A stretch of DNA of 64,000 bases from assembly GCA_903848955.1 (NCBI GenBank), contig CAINHS010000051.1, positions 1 through 64,000 of the forward strand. Direction: 5' to 3'. The translations under genes were made by a program, and so were the position numbers. Source of the stretch: an uncultured beta proteobacterium. GTDB taxonomy: Bacteria > Pseudomonadota > Gammaproteobacteria > Burkholderiales > Rhodocyclaceae. Below the pieces are notes generated by a model, which worked only from the letters and a program-made list of their open reading frames with translations, did not search any database and was not told the DNA's origin. Positions 53,405-62,245 of this stretch are shown here, in pieces (position 1 is the stretch's first letter; every line of letters starts with the position of its first letter).

Positions 53405-54005
53405 GTTGAACCTCCTTAACAAATTAACAGGAAAGAACCACCACTACTTTTTTACTGCAACCCGTCTGGGCTAGCACGGATTATCCAACGCTCCGATGCA
53501 ATCGAAAGCGACGAATTCCTCACGTTTATCCGCCTATCACTTGGTTTTGAAACCGCAGACGACAAACGCACAACAAACCATATATCATATTCCGGCAATC
53601 ACAAACCGGCGCATTGCCTGATCAACACTCGCTCGGACGCTTGAGCGCGGGCAGCATGCCGCGCCGCGCACCGGCCTGATGCGGCTAATCGATGAAGCGG
53701 AAGAAATGCGCGGTGAGGAACGATGCGGGCGACTCTGGCACGGATCATTTGCAGACGGTCGGGCGGACCAGTTGAGGTCGGAGGAATCGGCGCCCAAGGC
53801 ATCCTGCATTCAGATCTCCCGTCTTTATCGTTATGAAGCCGGAGGTGGTCGGGACGCTGCGACAGTACATCATCCCTTTTGCAACGACGACCTACTATAT
53901 CTAGTGGGTCATTGTCGATCTCGCACTAATTGTAGTGGTTGCTTTTTTTAACCGCAAGAGTTTTCTGCTGTCAAGCAAAAAAAAAGCGTTGCCGCTTTGC
54001 CACAG
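53405..54005. other. Gene-poor region between histone-like gene and ampD
   Basis: About 600 bp without a convincing gene. The longest ORFs (53679-53951 on +, 53585-53809 on -) have no recognisable domain and no good ribosome-binding site. The part 53860-53960 is clearly AT-richer than the rest of the window. The ampD terminator lies at its end. Promoter(s) of the histone-like gene should lie at 53420-53620 on the minus strand; no strong hexamer pair is seen. Confidence 0.5.
53976..53998 (-). terminator. Intrinsic terminator after ampD
   Basis: On the minus strand AAAGCG-GCAA-CGCTTT forms a stem with a stable GCAA tetraloop, followed by a run of T residues. It begins 8 bp after the ampD stop, a textbook intrinsic terminator for the pilS-pilR-ampD operon. 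Confidence 0.85.
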
Positions 54006-54557
54006 TCATCGGCCTGCGTCTTGCACCCGAAGCCAATCAAAGCAGGGACCGGGATCAGTCTTGCGTCCCGGTGCGACATCGCTGTGACCCACCACCGCGG
54101 CAATCGGATAACGCCGGCGAAGTTCCGTGAGCAGGCTGTTGAGGCCCTGATACTGGGCCTCTTCGAATGGACGCCGGTCACAGCCTTCGAGTTCAATGCC
54201 GATGGAGAAGTTGTTGCAGTTCTCGCGGCCCAGCCAATTCGATGCGCCGGCATGCCAGGCCCGCTTGGAACACGGCACGAACTGGATCAGTTCGCCGTCA
54301 CGCCGCAGAAGAAAATGCGCCGAGACCTGCAGGCCCCGTATCTGGCTGAAGTACGGGTGCGCCGCGGGATCAAGGCAATTGGTAAACAGCTGGATGATTC
54401 CCGGTCCGCCGAATTCGTCGGGGGGCAGGCTGATGGCATGGATGACGATCAGGCGCACCTGTTCGTCCTCGGGCCGCTCATCGCAATTTGGTGACGGCAC
54501 ACGACGCGCGGCGGACAACCAACCCGCGTCGTCCTCCCCGGCCTGCCCCTGCTTCAC
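54006..54557 (-). CDS. ampD: 1,6-anhydro-N-acetylmuramyl-L-alanine amidase
   Basis: A 183-aa cytoplasmic zinc amidase that recycles peptidoglycan fragments. The family motifs are RLIVIHAISLPP (zinc histidine), VSAHFLLRRDG, NNFSIGIELEG and the C-terminal VGHSDVAPGRKTDPGPCFDW (second zinc histidine and aspartate). The length equals that of E. coli AmpD. It begins at GTG overlapping the pilR stop (GTGA), so it is translated with the pilin regulators. Confidence 0.96.
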   Translation of the reverse strand: MKQGQAGEDDAGWLSAARRVPSPNCDERPEDEQVRLIVIHAISLPPDEFGGPGIIQLFTNCLDPAAHPYFSQIRGLQVSAHFLLRRDGELIQFVPCSKRAWHAGASNWLGRENCNNFSIGIELEGCDRRPFEEAQYQGLNSLLTELRRRYPIAAVVGHSDVAPGRKTDPGPCFDWLRVQDAGR

Positions 54558-55924
54558 TCGTTCATTCCCAGTCGCGCCATTCGATAGCGCAGGGAACGGA
54601 AAGTGACGCCGAGCAGCCGGGCGGCAGCGGTTCGATTGTTGTTCGACTGTTTGAGGGCATCCAGAACCGCCTGCCGCTCGACCTGGTCGAGATGGTCCTG
54701 CAGGGACCCGCCGGCCGTTGCGGCGACAACTCCAGGCAGCGGCGAAGGCGCCAGATTGAGATCAACCACGTCGATGCGGTCGCCTGCCATCAGCGCCAGG
54801 GCACGCTCCAGCACGTTCTCGAGTTCGCGCACGTTGCCCGGAAAAGGGTAGTCCTGCAGCGCCTCAAGAGCGGCAGCAGCCAGCGGTGGCGGGGTCACAT
54901 CAGCGGCCCGCGCCAAGCGTTCCAGGATGTGCTGCGCCAGCATCGGGATGTCATCACGGCACTCGCGCAAGGCCGGCATCCTCAGCTCGATGACATTCAG
55001 CCGGTAGAACAAATCCTGACGGAACCGTCCCTGCTCGACCAGCGTCTTGAGGTCCTGATGCGTGGCGCAGATGATGCGTACGTCTGCAATTTCCTCGCTG
55101 GCGGCGCCGAGCTTGCGCACACGCTTTTCCTGGATCGCCCGCAACAGTTTGACCTGCATCGGCAGGGGCAGGTCCGCAACCTCGTCCAGAAACAGGGTGC
55201 CGCCGTCGGCCATCTGGAAAAAACCTTCGCGATCGTCATTGGCGCCGGTAAATGCTCCCTTGCGGTAGCCGAAGAACTCGCTCTCCATCAGACTTTCCGG
55301 AATTGCGCCGCAGTTGACCGGCACAAAGGCGCGGTCGCGGCGGGCGCCCAGAGAGTGGATCAACCGCGCCGCGAGTTCCTTGCCGCTGCCCGACTCGCCG
55401 GTAATATGCACCGGGGCCTGGCTGCGCGCCACGCGATCGATCAGTGCGCGCACCTGCCCTATTGCCGGCGAGTCGCCGAGCAAGCCCGAGCCGCCGGCTG
55501 CGTCGCCCGCCGGATCGGAACCGGGCAACTCCAGCGCGGACTTGACCATACCCCGCAACTGGTCAAGCGACACAGGTTTGGCGATGTAATCAAAAGCTCC
55601 GGCCTTGAGCGCCGACACTGCATTTTCGGCACTGCCATAGGCGGTTATTACCGCCACCGGCAGATCGACCACGGTATCGGCGATATGGCGCACCAGTTCC
55701 AGGCCCTCGCCGTCGGGCAGGCGCATGTCGGTGAGACACAGCTGGTAGCGCTGACCGGCGAGCATGCGCCGCGCCTCGGCGATGGAGCCGACGCAATCCG
55801 CCAGCAAACCCATGCGCGCCAGGGTGAGATCCAGCAACTCGCGGATGTCCGCTTCATCGTCGACCACCAGGACGCGCTTGGCTTCGCCGCGGTTGCGGGC
55901 ACGGCTTTCATTCTTCAGCGGCAT
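54554..55924 (-). CDS. pilR: Sigma-54-dependent response regulator, PilR type
   Basis: A 456-aa NtrC-family regulator. The receiver domain has D66 as phospho-acceptor (LTDMRLPDG) and K of AKPVS. The AAA+ domain has the Walker A GESGSGKE, the sigma-54-contacting GAFTGA loop and Walker B GTLFLDEV. A Fis-type HTH is at the C-terminus (NNNRTAAARLLGVTFRSLRYRM). It overlaps pilS by 10 bp and should activate type IV pilin (pilA) transcription from a sigma-54 promoter. No pilus genes are in this window. Confidence 0.93.
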   Translation of the reverse strand: MPLKNESRARNRGEAKRVLVVDDEADIRELLDLTLARMGLLADCVGSIAEARRMLAGQRYQLCLTDMRLPDGEGLELVRHIADTVVDLPVAVITAYGSAENAVSALKAGAFDYIAKPVSLDQLRGMVKSALELPGSDPAGDAAGGSGLLGDSPAIGQVRALIDRVARSQAPVHITGESGSGKELAARLIHSLGARRDRAFVPVNCGAIPESLMESEFFGYRKGAFTGANDDREGFFQMADGGTLFLDEVADLPLPMQVKLLRAIQEKRVRKLGAASEEIADVRIICATHQDLKTLVEQGRFRQDLFYRLNVIELRMPALRECRDDIPMLAQHILERLARAADVTPPPLAAAALEALQDYPFPGNVRELENVLERALALMAGDRIDVVDLNLAPSPLPGVVAATAGGSLQDHLDQVERQAVLDALKQSNNNRTAAARLLGVTFRSLRYRMARLGMNE

Positions 55925-57486
55925 ACCAGACCCTCTGCGGCTACACGGAAATGGGCGCCCGGTGCGTCGTCCAGCAGTTCGAGGCGGGCGCCACTAGCCT
56001 CGCACAGTTCCCGCGCAATGTAGAGTCCGAGCCCGGTACCCGCGCCGTGTGTCGTAAAAAATGGCTCGAACACCTGATTGCGCTGCGCTTCATCGACACC
56101 CGGGCCATCGTCGATGACATGCAGTTCGACGCGGTTCGCGGTAGCCCCCGCCCTCGCCTCCAGACGCACGGCGCCGTCTGCCGCGCTGGCATGGCGCAAG
56201 GCATTCCCCAGCAGGTTCCACAACACGCGATAGAGGTGGCCGCGGTCGAAACGCAGTTCGACATCGCCCTCGCCGACATATACCCGCCTGCGCGCCGATT
56301 CGTCGTGCAACACCAGCTCTTCCAGGAAGCCGGAGAGAAAGGCTTGCCAGCGCAGTGTTTCCGGTTGCGCACGGTCGCGGCGGCCGAGTTCCAGCACATC
56401 GGTGACTAGCCGATTTAGGCGGAGGGTGTTGTCATGAATGATGCGGGCGAGCCGCTGCCGCAGCGGATCGGTATCTTCCTCGGCCAGCAGTTCCGCGGCG
56501 TGGCTGATGGCGGCCAATGGATTGCGGATTTCATGCGCCATGTTGGCGGTGAGCCGTCCCAGCGCGGCGAGCTTTATCTGCTGTGCCTGGGACTGCACCC
56601 GTTCCATGTCCTCCAGGTAGATCAGCGCATGCCCCCCGGATTCGGCGGCGGGCAGATAGCGAACGCGCAACAGGCGGCCGCTTTTCTGCGGCAGCATCTC
56701 CACCATTTCGATGGACTGCGTGCTCCACGCCGCGCGGCGATCAGCCAGTCCGGCGGAAAGCGCCGCCAGTTCGGCGCCGTCGGCGGCCCGCACATCGAGC
56801 AATACTTCGGCGCGCGGGTTGAGCAGCCGTACCCGCCCGTCGCCATCGACCACCAGTACGCCGTCATCCATATCGCGGATGATCCGCTCGCTGATCCGCA
56901 ACTGGTCATTGAGTTCCCGCCCCCGCTGCCTGGCCAGCGTTTCGTTGGAGACCACCCGCTGCGCCAGCAGCCGGGCCACTATCGCCGTGCCGAAAAAGGC
57001 GATGCTGATGATCCCGGTACGGACGAAGTCGGCGGGGTCGGCTTCCCGGGTCAGGGCACGCCAGCTTTCTTCCAGCAGCATCGCCACCGAGGCCAGCGCT
57101 GCGTAAAACAATGTCATCCGCCCCTGCCCGACCAGAGCGGCACCGGCAACTACCACCAGCAGCAGGATGGCAATTCCACTCTTCTGTCCGCCGCTGGCGA
57201 ACATCATCAGGGTCAGGGCTGCAATGTCGGCAGCCACCTGCACGGAAAGCTGCAGGCTGAAGCGGCGCGGCCTGCGCAGCAACGCAACAAGAAACGCCAC
57301 CGCCAACAGGACATAGACTGCGGCGACACGGTCAAACAGTCCGGGGTCCTGCGTGCCGAGGCTCACCGTATCGCCGAAAACCAGCGCCGCTACCAGAAAC
57401 ATCAGAGCGATCGACAAGCGGTAAATCGAGAAGAAGCGCAGCGAGCGCCAGAAGGATTCGATTGCGTCGGCTTCCTGCGGCGCCAT
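55915..57486 (-). CDS. pilS: Sensor histidine kinase, PilS type
   Basis: A 523-aa polytopic sensor kinase with about six N-terminal transmembrane helices (residues 15-175), a PAS domain (about 200-310), a phosphorylation helix with MAHEIRNPLAAISHAAELL and an ATPase domain with DDGPGVDEAQRNQVFEPFFTT and GTGLGLYIAREL. This is the PilS layout. The start is ATG 57486 (MAPQEADAIESF) or the GTG at 57495; the track start at 57600 lies in the previous gene. It precedes pilR with a 10-bp overlap. Confidence 0.92.
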   Translation of the reverse strand: MAPQEADAIESFWRSLRFFSIYRLSIALMFLVAALVFGDTVSLGTQDPGLFDRVAAVYVLLAVAFLVALLRRPRRFSLQLSVQVAADIAALTLMMFASGGQKSGIAILLLVVVAGAALVGQGRMTLFYAALASVAMLLEESWRALTREADPADFVRTGIISIAFFGTAIVARLLAQRVVSNETLARQRGRELNDQLRISERIIRDMDDGVLVVDGDGRVRLLNPRAEVLLDVRAADGAELAALSAGLADRRAAWSTQSIEMVEMLPQKSGRLLRVRYLPAAESGGHALIYLEDMERVQSQAQQIKLAALGRLTANMAHEIRNPLAAISHAAELLAEEDTDPLRQRLARIIHDNTLRLNRLVTDVLELGRRDRAQPETLRWQAFLSGFLEELVLHDESARRRVYVGEGDVELRFDRGHLYRVLWNLLGNALRHASAADGAVRLEARAGATANRVELHVIDDGPGVDEAQRNQVFEPFFTTHGAGTGLGLYIARELCEASGARLELLDDAPGAHFRVAAEGLVCR

Positions 57487-57497
57487 CGTCTGCACGC

Positions 57498-57716
57498 TCA
57501 AGAACGGACTCCCAGCCTGCGGTGATCTTCGCTGCAGTAGTCCCGCCCGCCTTCGCTCAAGGACTCGTCGCGGGGGAAATTCACCCCGCAATGCGCGCAT
57601 CGCGCCATCGCTGCCGGCGCGTGCTCTGCGGCAGGCGGCCGGCTGCGTCGCTTTGATGCCCGCACCAGAGCATAGACTGCGGCGAGCACGACAATGAAGA
57701 GGAAAAATTTCGCCAC
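57498..57716 (-). CDS. PP0621-type small membrane protein
   Basis: A 72-aa protein starting at GTG 57716, which has GGGAGG 9 bases upstream; the track's TTG at 57725 is too close to that site. One N-terminal helix ([15 protein letters not shown]) is followed by a basic segment and a small cysteine motif ([12 protein letters not shown], then RDYCSEDH) that may bind zinc. It is of the PP0621 type by pattern, of unknown function. It is 11 bp before pilS. Confidence 0.8.
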   Translation of the reverse strand: MAKFFLFIVVLAAVYALVRASKRRSRPPAAEHAPAAMARCAHCGVNFPRDESLSEGGRDYCSEDHRRLGVRS

Positions 57717-57740
57717 GACTGTCAACCTCCCGCAGCAGGT

Positions 57741-57817
<77 letters not shown>

Positions 57818-57903
57818 ACGGCAAGTTGGTGGCAAGGAGAATCGTTGCGGGAACGGGCCCGGAAATTCAGCCCGAGAGATACTCCTTGCATACATCGCGG
57901 CAG

Positions 57904-58881
57904 TCAAAAACTTCTTTGCACCGCAAAGTCGGCCAATTGTAGCAGCGTTTCCCTGAACTTTGAATTCGCCAGTGGCGCCAGAGCCGCCTTGGCCATCTCC
58001 GCTTCGTCGACGCCATGCCGGCGCGCGGCATCAAGAGCCCCGCTGGACCGCACCGCCGCAAGAACTTCGGCGAAGCTGCCACTGTCGGCGTTTTCGATCG
58101 CGGCGCGCACCAAAGCCGCCTGCTGCGGGCTGCCGTGCTGAATGACGTGGATCAGCGGCAGGGTCGGCTTGCCTTCGGCCAGGTCGTCGCCGAGATGCTT
58201 GCCGGTTTCGGCCTCCTGCCCCGAGTAATCGAGCACATCGTCAATCAACTGGAATGCCGTGCCGATGTGCGTGCCGTAGGCCGCCATCGCTTCCTCGATC
58301 TCCGGGCTCGCCGCGCCGAGGATGGCACCGAGCCGCCCCGCGGCTTCAAACAGTTTGGCAGTCTTGTAGCGGATCACCCGCAGATAGTCCGCCACCTCGA
58401 CGTCGGCGTTGCGACAGTTCATCAACTGCAGGACTTCTCCCTCGGCGATTATGTTGGTCGCATCCGCCAGCACCTGCATCACGCGCATGCTGCCGACCCC
58501 GACCATGATCTGGAAAGCCCGCGAATACAGGAAATCGCCGACCAGTACGCTGGCCGGGTTGCCGAACACCGCGTTGGCGGTATCGCGTCCGCGACGCAAG
58601 GACGACTCATCGACGACATCGTCGTGCAGCAACGTGGCGGTATGAATGAACTCGACCACGGCAGCCAACTCGTGATGGCGGGTTCCCGAATAACCACAGG
58701 CACCGGCGGAAAGCAGCACCAGCGCCGGGCGCATGCGCTTGCCTCCGGCCGAGATGATGTATTCGGCGACCTGGCGAACCAGCACCACTTCGGAATGCAG
58801 TCGCTGCCGGACGACGGCGTCAACCGCGCGCATGTCGGCGTCAATGGGGGCATACAGACTGGCGAAATCCACGGCAACCAT
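57904..58881 (-). CDS. ispB: Octaprenyl diphosphate synthase / polyprenyl synthetase
   Basis: A 325-aa trans-prenyltransferase, the length of E. coli IspB, that makes the long isoprenoid tail of quinones. The first aspartate motif LLHDDVVDESSLRRG and the second LIDDVLDYSG are intact, with KRMRPALVLLSAGA before. The start is the ATG at 58881 (MVAVDFASLYAPI), not the track's 58974. The chain length cannot be read securely; octaprenyl is usual in this clade. Confidence 0.95.
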   Translation of the reverse strand: MVAVDFASLYAPIDADMRAVDAVVRQRLHSEVVLVRQVAEYIISAGGKRMRPALVLLSAGACGYSGTRHHELAAVVEFIHTATLLHDDVVDESSLRRGRDTANAVFGNPASVLVGDFLYSRAFQIMVGVGSMRVMQVLADATNIIAEGEVLQLMNCRNADVEVADYLRVIRYKTAKLFEAAGRLGAILGAASPEIEEAMAAYGTHIGTAFQLIDDVLDYSGQEAETGKHLGDDLAEGKPTLPLIHVIQHGSPQQAALVRAAIENADSGSFAEVLAAVRSSGALDAARRHGVDEAEMAKAALAPLANSKFRETLLQLADFAVQRSF

Positions 58882-58948
58882 AGCCTTGTATAAGCAAAGC
58901 CGCGATGCTATCAGAGGACGGTATGTTGCCGCCGCCCGCGCCAGGCAT

Positions 58949-59740
58949 TTATTGCGGCCGGCCCTCCTCCGCAATCTGCCCTCTGGTTCTGAGCAGTGCC
59001 TTGAGCTGCGGCCATTGCCGGCGACTGACCGGCAATCGTTCCGCAGTTCCGTCCAGAATCACCTGCCAGTGCGCCTCTGCATCGCCTGCGTCGGCGGCGC
59101 GCTCCACTCCCGTCACGGCGCCGCGGGCAACGAGGCAGTTGCGGTGAATGCGCAGGAAGCACTCGCTGAATTCGGCCTCAAGCTGCACCAGCGATTCCTC
59201 GAGAAGATACTCGCGCTCTGCGGTGCGCGCGGTGACATATTTTTGTTCCGCCTTGAGATACAGGATTTCCGCCACCGGCACCAGCAGGATGCGGCCGCGC
59301 TCCAGGCAGGACAGGTTTTGCCGGATAGTCAGCGCCGATTTTTCGAGACGGACCGCTTCATCGGCGCGCCGCCTGGCTTTGCGCAAGGCATCTGCCAGAC
59401 GCGCAGCGCGCACCGGCTTGACCAGATAGTCGAGTGCCGCCAATTCAAAAGCCTGCACCGCATATTGATCAAAGGCGGTGACAAATATGACGACTGGAGC
59501 GCCCGGCAGTCGTGCCAGATGGCGGGCCAGTTCGACACCGTCCATGCCCGGCATTCGAATGTCGATCAACGCAACGTCAAGCACGGTGGCTTGCGCCCGT
59601 TCCAGCGCCGCAAAACCGTCAGCCGCCTCGGCCGCAACAATGCTGGGGACTTCGGCGGCGATGTCGCCGAGCACGTCGCGCAGGCGGGCGCGCGCCGGAG
59701 CCTCGTCATCGACCAGCAGGATGCGCAGCACATCGCTCAT
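58949..59740 (-). CDS. algR: LytTR-type response regulator, AlgR-like
   Basis: A 263-aa regulator with a receiver domain (D60, ALIDIRMPGMDG; K near LVKPV) and a C-terminal LytTR DNA-binding domain (residues about 155-255, LRIHRNCLVARGAVTGVE). The start is the ATG at 59740 (MSDVLRILL), whose ATGA overlaps the algZ stop. In pseudomonads AlgR/AlgZ(FimS) control alginate and type IV pili; here the targets are unknown. Confidence 0.9.
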   Translation of the reverse strand: MSDVLRILLVDDEAPARARLRDVLGDIAAEVPSIVAAEAADGFAALERAQATVLDVALIDIRMPGMDGVELARHLARLPGAPVVIFVTAFDQYAVQAFELAALDYLVKPVRAARLADALRKARRRADEAVRLEKSALTIRQNLSCLERGRILLVPVAEILYLKAEQKYVTARTAEREYLLEESLVQLEAEFSECFLRIHRNCLVARGAVTGVERAADAGDAEAHWQVILDGTAERLPVSRRQWPQLKALLRTRGQIAEEGRPQ

Positions 59741-60768
59741 CTTTCCGTCACCGGGCGATAGGGAAACTCGATGGAAACATGAAAGCGGCCGGCGCAAATC
59801 TGCGTGGTCAAGGTTGCCTCGAGATCGAAAAACAGCATCAGGCGCTCGCGGATATTTGTCAGAGCCATCTGATTGCCGTGGCTATGCCTGTCGGCGGCGG
59901 CCATCGGGTTGGAAAGTTCCACCCGCAGCCGGGAATCCTTGCGCTCGAAACGGATGGTGATTTCACCGGGCTCGGTCGCCGGTTCGATGCCGTGATAGAC
60001 GGCGTTTTCCAGCAGGGGTTGCAGCATCAGGGGCGGCACCAGCGGATCCGGCGGGCAGGCCGCCATGTCCCACACCACGCGTACGCGCTCGCCCAGTCGC
60101 AGACGTTCGAGATTGATGTACTGCCGCGCCACCAGAATTTCCTCCGACAGCGGAACCAGATCCGCATTCTCGCGCATCAGCACGCGAAACAGGTCTGCCA
60201 GTTCCTCCAGTGCCGTCTCTGCCCGATGCGGATCGGAACGCATCACGCCCAGCACGGCGTTCAGGGCATTGAACAGGAAATGCGGCCGGATGCGCGCCGT
60301 CAGTGCCAGCAAACGCGCCTCCGCCAGAGCGGGTGAGCGCGCCCGTGCGCTCATCCCGAACCATGCCAGCAACAAGGCGACAGCAATCACCACCCATAGT
60401 GAAATTCGACTGAATCCCGCCGCGTCCGGCTCTATCAGATGCATCGCCGCAAAAAAACTGCGCACGGCCGCCGTTACCAGCAGTGTCAGGAGGACCACCA
60501 GCACGGCACCCAGCCAGCGCGGCAGGCGCGCCAGCCAGGTGCTGGCCAGACTCAGAAAGGCCAGGCTGACCAGCGTCACCGGCTCTATGACAGCAGCAAG
60601 TTCAACGAATTCGGCGAAGAACAATCGCCACTGGTGATTGGCCGCCAGCGTGCCAAGCAAGGCACCCAAATTCACGATGACCAACACCCGCAACCAGACA
60701 TCAGGTTTGCGCAAGTCCGGCGGGCCGGCGAGCGGCGGGTTTTCCTTTATACTTCGCACTTGATTCAA
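59737..60768 (-). CDS. algZ: LytS-type sensor kinase, AlgZ/FimS-like
   Basis: A membrane sensor kinase of the LytS/AlgZ group. The best start is a TTG at 60768: AAAGGTGACGGGCAATTG gives a ribosome-binding site at good spacing, and a promoter-like CTGCCA-17 bp-TACAAT lies just upstream, leaving no room for the track's longer version (343 aa by this start). Four hydrophobic helices occupy residues about 30-150. The kinase part has IRPHFLFNALNAVLGVM (His box) and a degenerate C-terminal ATPase with TNIRERLMLFF. Paired with algR by overlap. Confidence 0.82.
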   Translation of the reverse strand: MNQVRSIKENPPLAGPPDLRKPDVWLRVLVIVNLGALLGTLAANHQWRLFFAEFVELAAVIEPVTLVSLAFLSLASTWLARLPRWLGAVLVVLLTLLVTAAVRSFFAAMHLIEPDAAGFSRISLWVVIAVALLLAWFGMSARARSPALAEARLLALTARIRPHFLFNALNAVLGVMRSDPHRAETALEELADLFRVLMRENADLVPLSEEILVARQYINLERLRLGERVRVVWDMAACPPDPLVPPLMLQPLLENAVYHGIEPATEPGEITIRFERKDSRLRVELSNPMAAADRHSHGNQMALTNIRERLMLFFDLEATLTTQICAGRFHVSIEFPYRPVTER

Positions 60769-60801
60769 TTGCCCGTCACCTTTGATTTTCCAGTGTTTTT
60801 T

Positions 60802-60825
60802 ATTGTACACATTGCCTGCTGACAT
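60802..60825 (-). promoter_or_regulatory. Candidate promoter of algZR
   Basis: On the minus strand a -10 hexamer TACAAT (60802-60807) lies 17 bp after CTGCCA, which matches four of six -35 bases. Transcription would start near 60795, about 27 bases before the TTG at 60768. This overlaps the leader of argH. Confidence 0.35.
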
Positions 60826-60837
60826 GGCAGCCCGATT

Positions 60838-62241
60838 ATGACAGAACCGCAACATCCGGCCTCTCCGGAAATCCAGACAGCGTGGTCCGGCCGCTTTTCC
60901 GAGCCTGTTTCCGATCTCGTCAAGCGTTACACCGCTTCGGTGTTTTTTGACCGGCGCATGTGGCGTCAGGACATCCGCGCTTCGCTGGCGCATGCGCGAA
61001 TGCTGGCGCGCCAGGGAATAATCGCCGCCGCAGATCTGGCGGCCATCGAGCAGGGTATGGCCAGCATCACCAGCGAGATCGAAGCCGGCAGCTTCAACTG
61101 GAATCTTGACGACGAGGATGTGCATCTCAACATCGAGAAGCGTCTCACGGCTCTGGTTGGCGATGCCGGCAAGCGCCTGCACACGGGCCGCTCGCGCAAC
61201 GACCAGGTGGCCACCGACATCCGGCTCTGGCTGCGCGATGCCATAGACGACATCGACGGCCTGCTGCGCAACTTCCAGAAGGCCCTGCTTGACGCTGCTG
61301 ACGCCCACGTCAATACGCCGCTGCCCGGCTTCACGCATTTGCAGGTGGCACAACCGGTGACCTTCGGCCACCACCTGTTGGCCTATTTCGAGATGCTGCG
61401 CCGCGACCGCGAGCGCTTTGCCGACTGCCGCCGCCGCGTCAACCGGCTGCCGCTGGGCGCGGCTGCCCTGGCCGGCACCACCTTCCCGATCGACCGCGAG
61501 GCGGTGGCGCGCGAACTCGGCTTCGATGACATCTGCGAGAACTCGCTGGACGCCGTTTCCGATCGCGATTTCGCCATCGAATTCTGCGCCGCTGCGTCAT
61601 TGGTGATGACCCATGTCTCGCGCTTCGCCGAAGAACTGATTCTGTGGATGAGTCCGCGCATGGGCTTCATCGATCTCGCCGACCGCTTTTGCACCGGCTC
61701 GTCGATCATGCCGCAGAAGAAAAATCCGGATGTGCCGGAACTGGCGCGGGGCAAGACCGGACGCGTGTTCGGTCACCTGATGGGCCTGCTCACCCTCATG
61801 AAGGGCCAGCCGCTGGCCTACAACAAGGACAACCAGGAAGACAAGGAACCCCTGTTCGACACAGCCGACACGCTGATCGACACACTGCGCATTTTCGCCG
61901 ATCTGGTGCCGGGGATCCGGGTCAAGCCGGAAGCCATGACCGCCGCATTGCGTCAGGGTTACGCCACCGCCACCGATCTCGCCGATTACCTGGTGAAGAA
62001 GGGGCTGCCTTTCCGCGACGCGCATGAAGCGGTCGCCCGCGCCGTGCGCGCCTGCGAGGCACGGTCTTGTGACTTGCCGGATCTGACGCTCGAGGAGTTG
62101 CGCTCCTTCTCGCCGCTGGTGGACGCTGACGCTTTCGCGGCATTGACCGTGGCCGGTTCGCTGGCCGCCCGCGACCACCTCGGCGGCACCGCGCCGTCTC
62201 AGGTAAGCGCCGCAATTGCACGTTCCCGCGCACGACTCTGA
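60838..62241 (+). CDS. argH: Argininosuccinate lyase
   Basis: A 467-aa enzyme that splits argininosuccinate to arginine and fumarate, the last arginine-synthesis step. The fumarase/aspartase-superfamily motif [15 protein letters not shown] is intact; [20 protein letters not shown] and [19 protein letters not shown] are family features. Length and motifs are standard. It is divergent from algZ and is followed by a kinase gene 4 bp after its stop. Confidence 0.97.
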   Translation: MTEPQHPASPEIQTAWSGRFSEPVSDLVKRYTASVFFDRRMWRQDIRASLAHARMLARQGIIAAADLAAIEQGMASITSEIEAGSFNWNLDDEDVHLNIEKRLTALVGDAGKRLHTGRSRNDQVATDIRLWLRDAIDDIDGLLRNFQKALLDAADAHVNTPLPGFTHLQVAQPVTFGHHLLAYFEMLRRDRERFADCRRRVNRLPLGAAALAGTTFPIDREAVARELGFDDICENSLDAVSDRDFAIEFCAAASLVMTHVSRFAEELILWMSPRMGFIDLADRFCTGSSIMPQKKNPDVPELARGKTGRVFGHLMGLLTLMKGQPLAYNKDNQEDKEPLFDTADTLIDTLRIFADLVPGIRVKPEAMTAALRQGYATATDLADYLVKKGLPFRDAHEAVARAVRACEARSCDLPDLTLEELRSFSPLVDADAFAALTVAGSLAARDHLGGTAPSQVSAAIARSRARL

Positions 62242-62245
62242 CCGC

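Noticed and set aside
53679-53951. 90-aa ORF on the + strand in the gene-poor gap
   Set aside because: No ribosome-binding site, no recognisable domain and odd composition; it may be chance.
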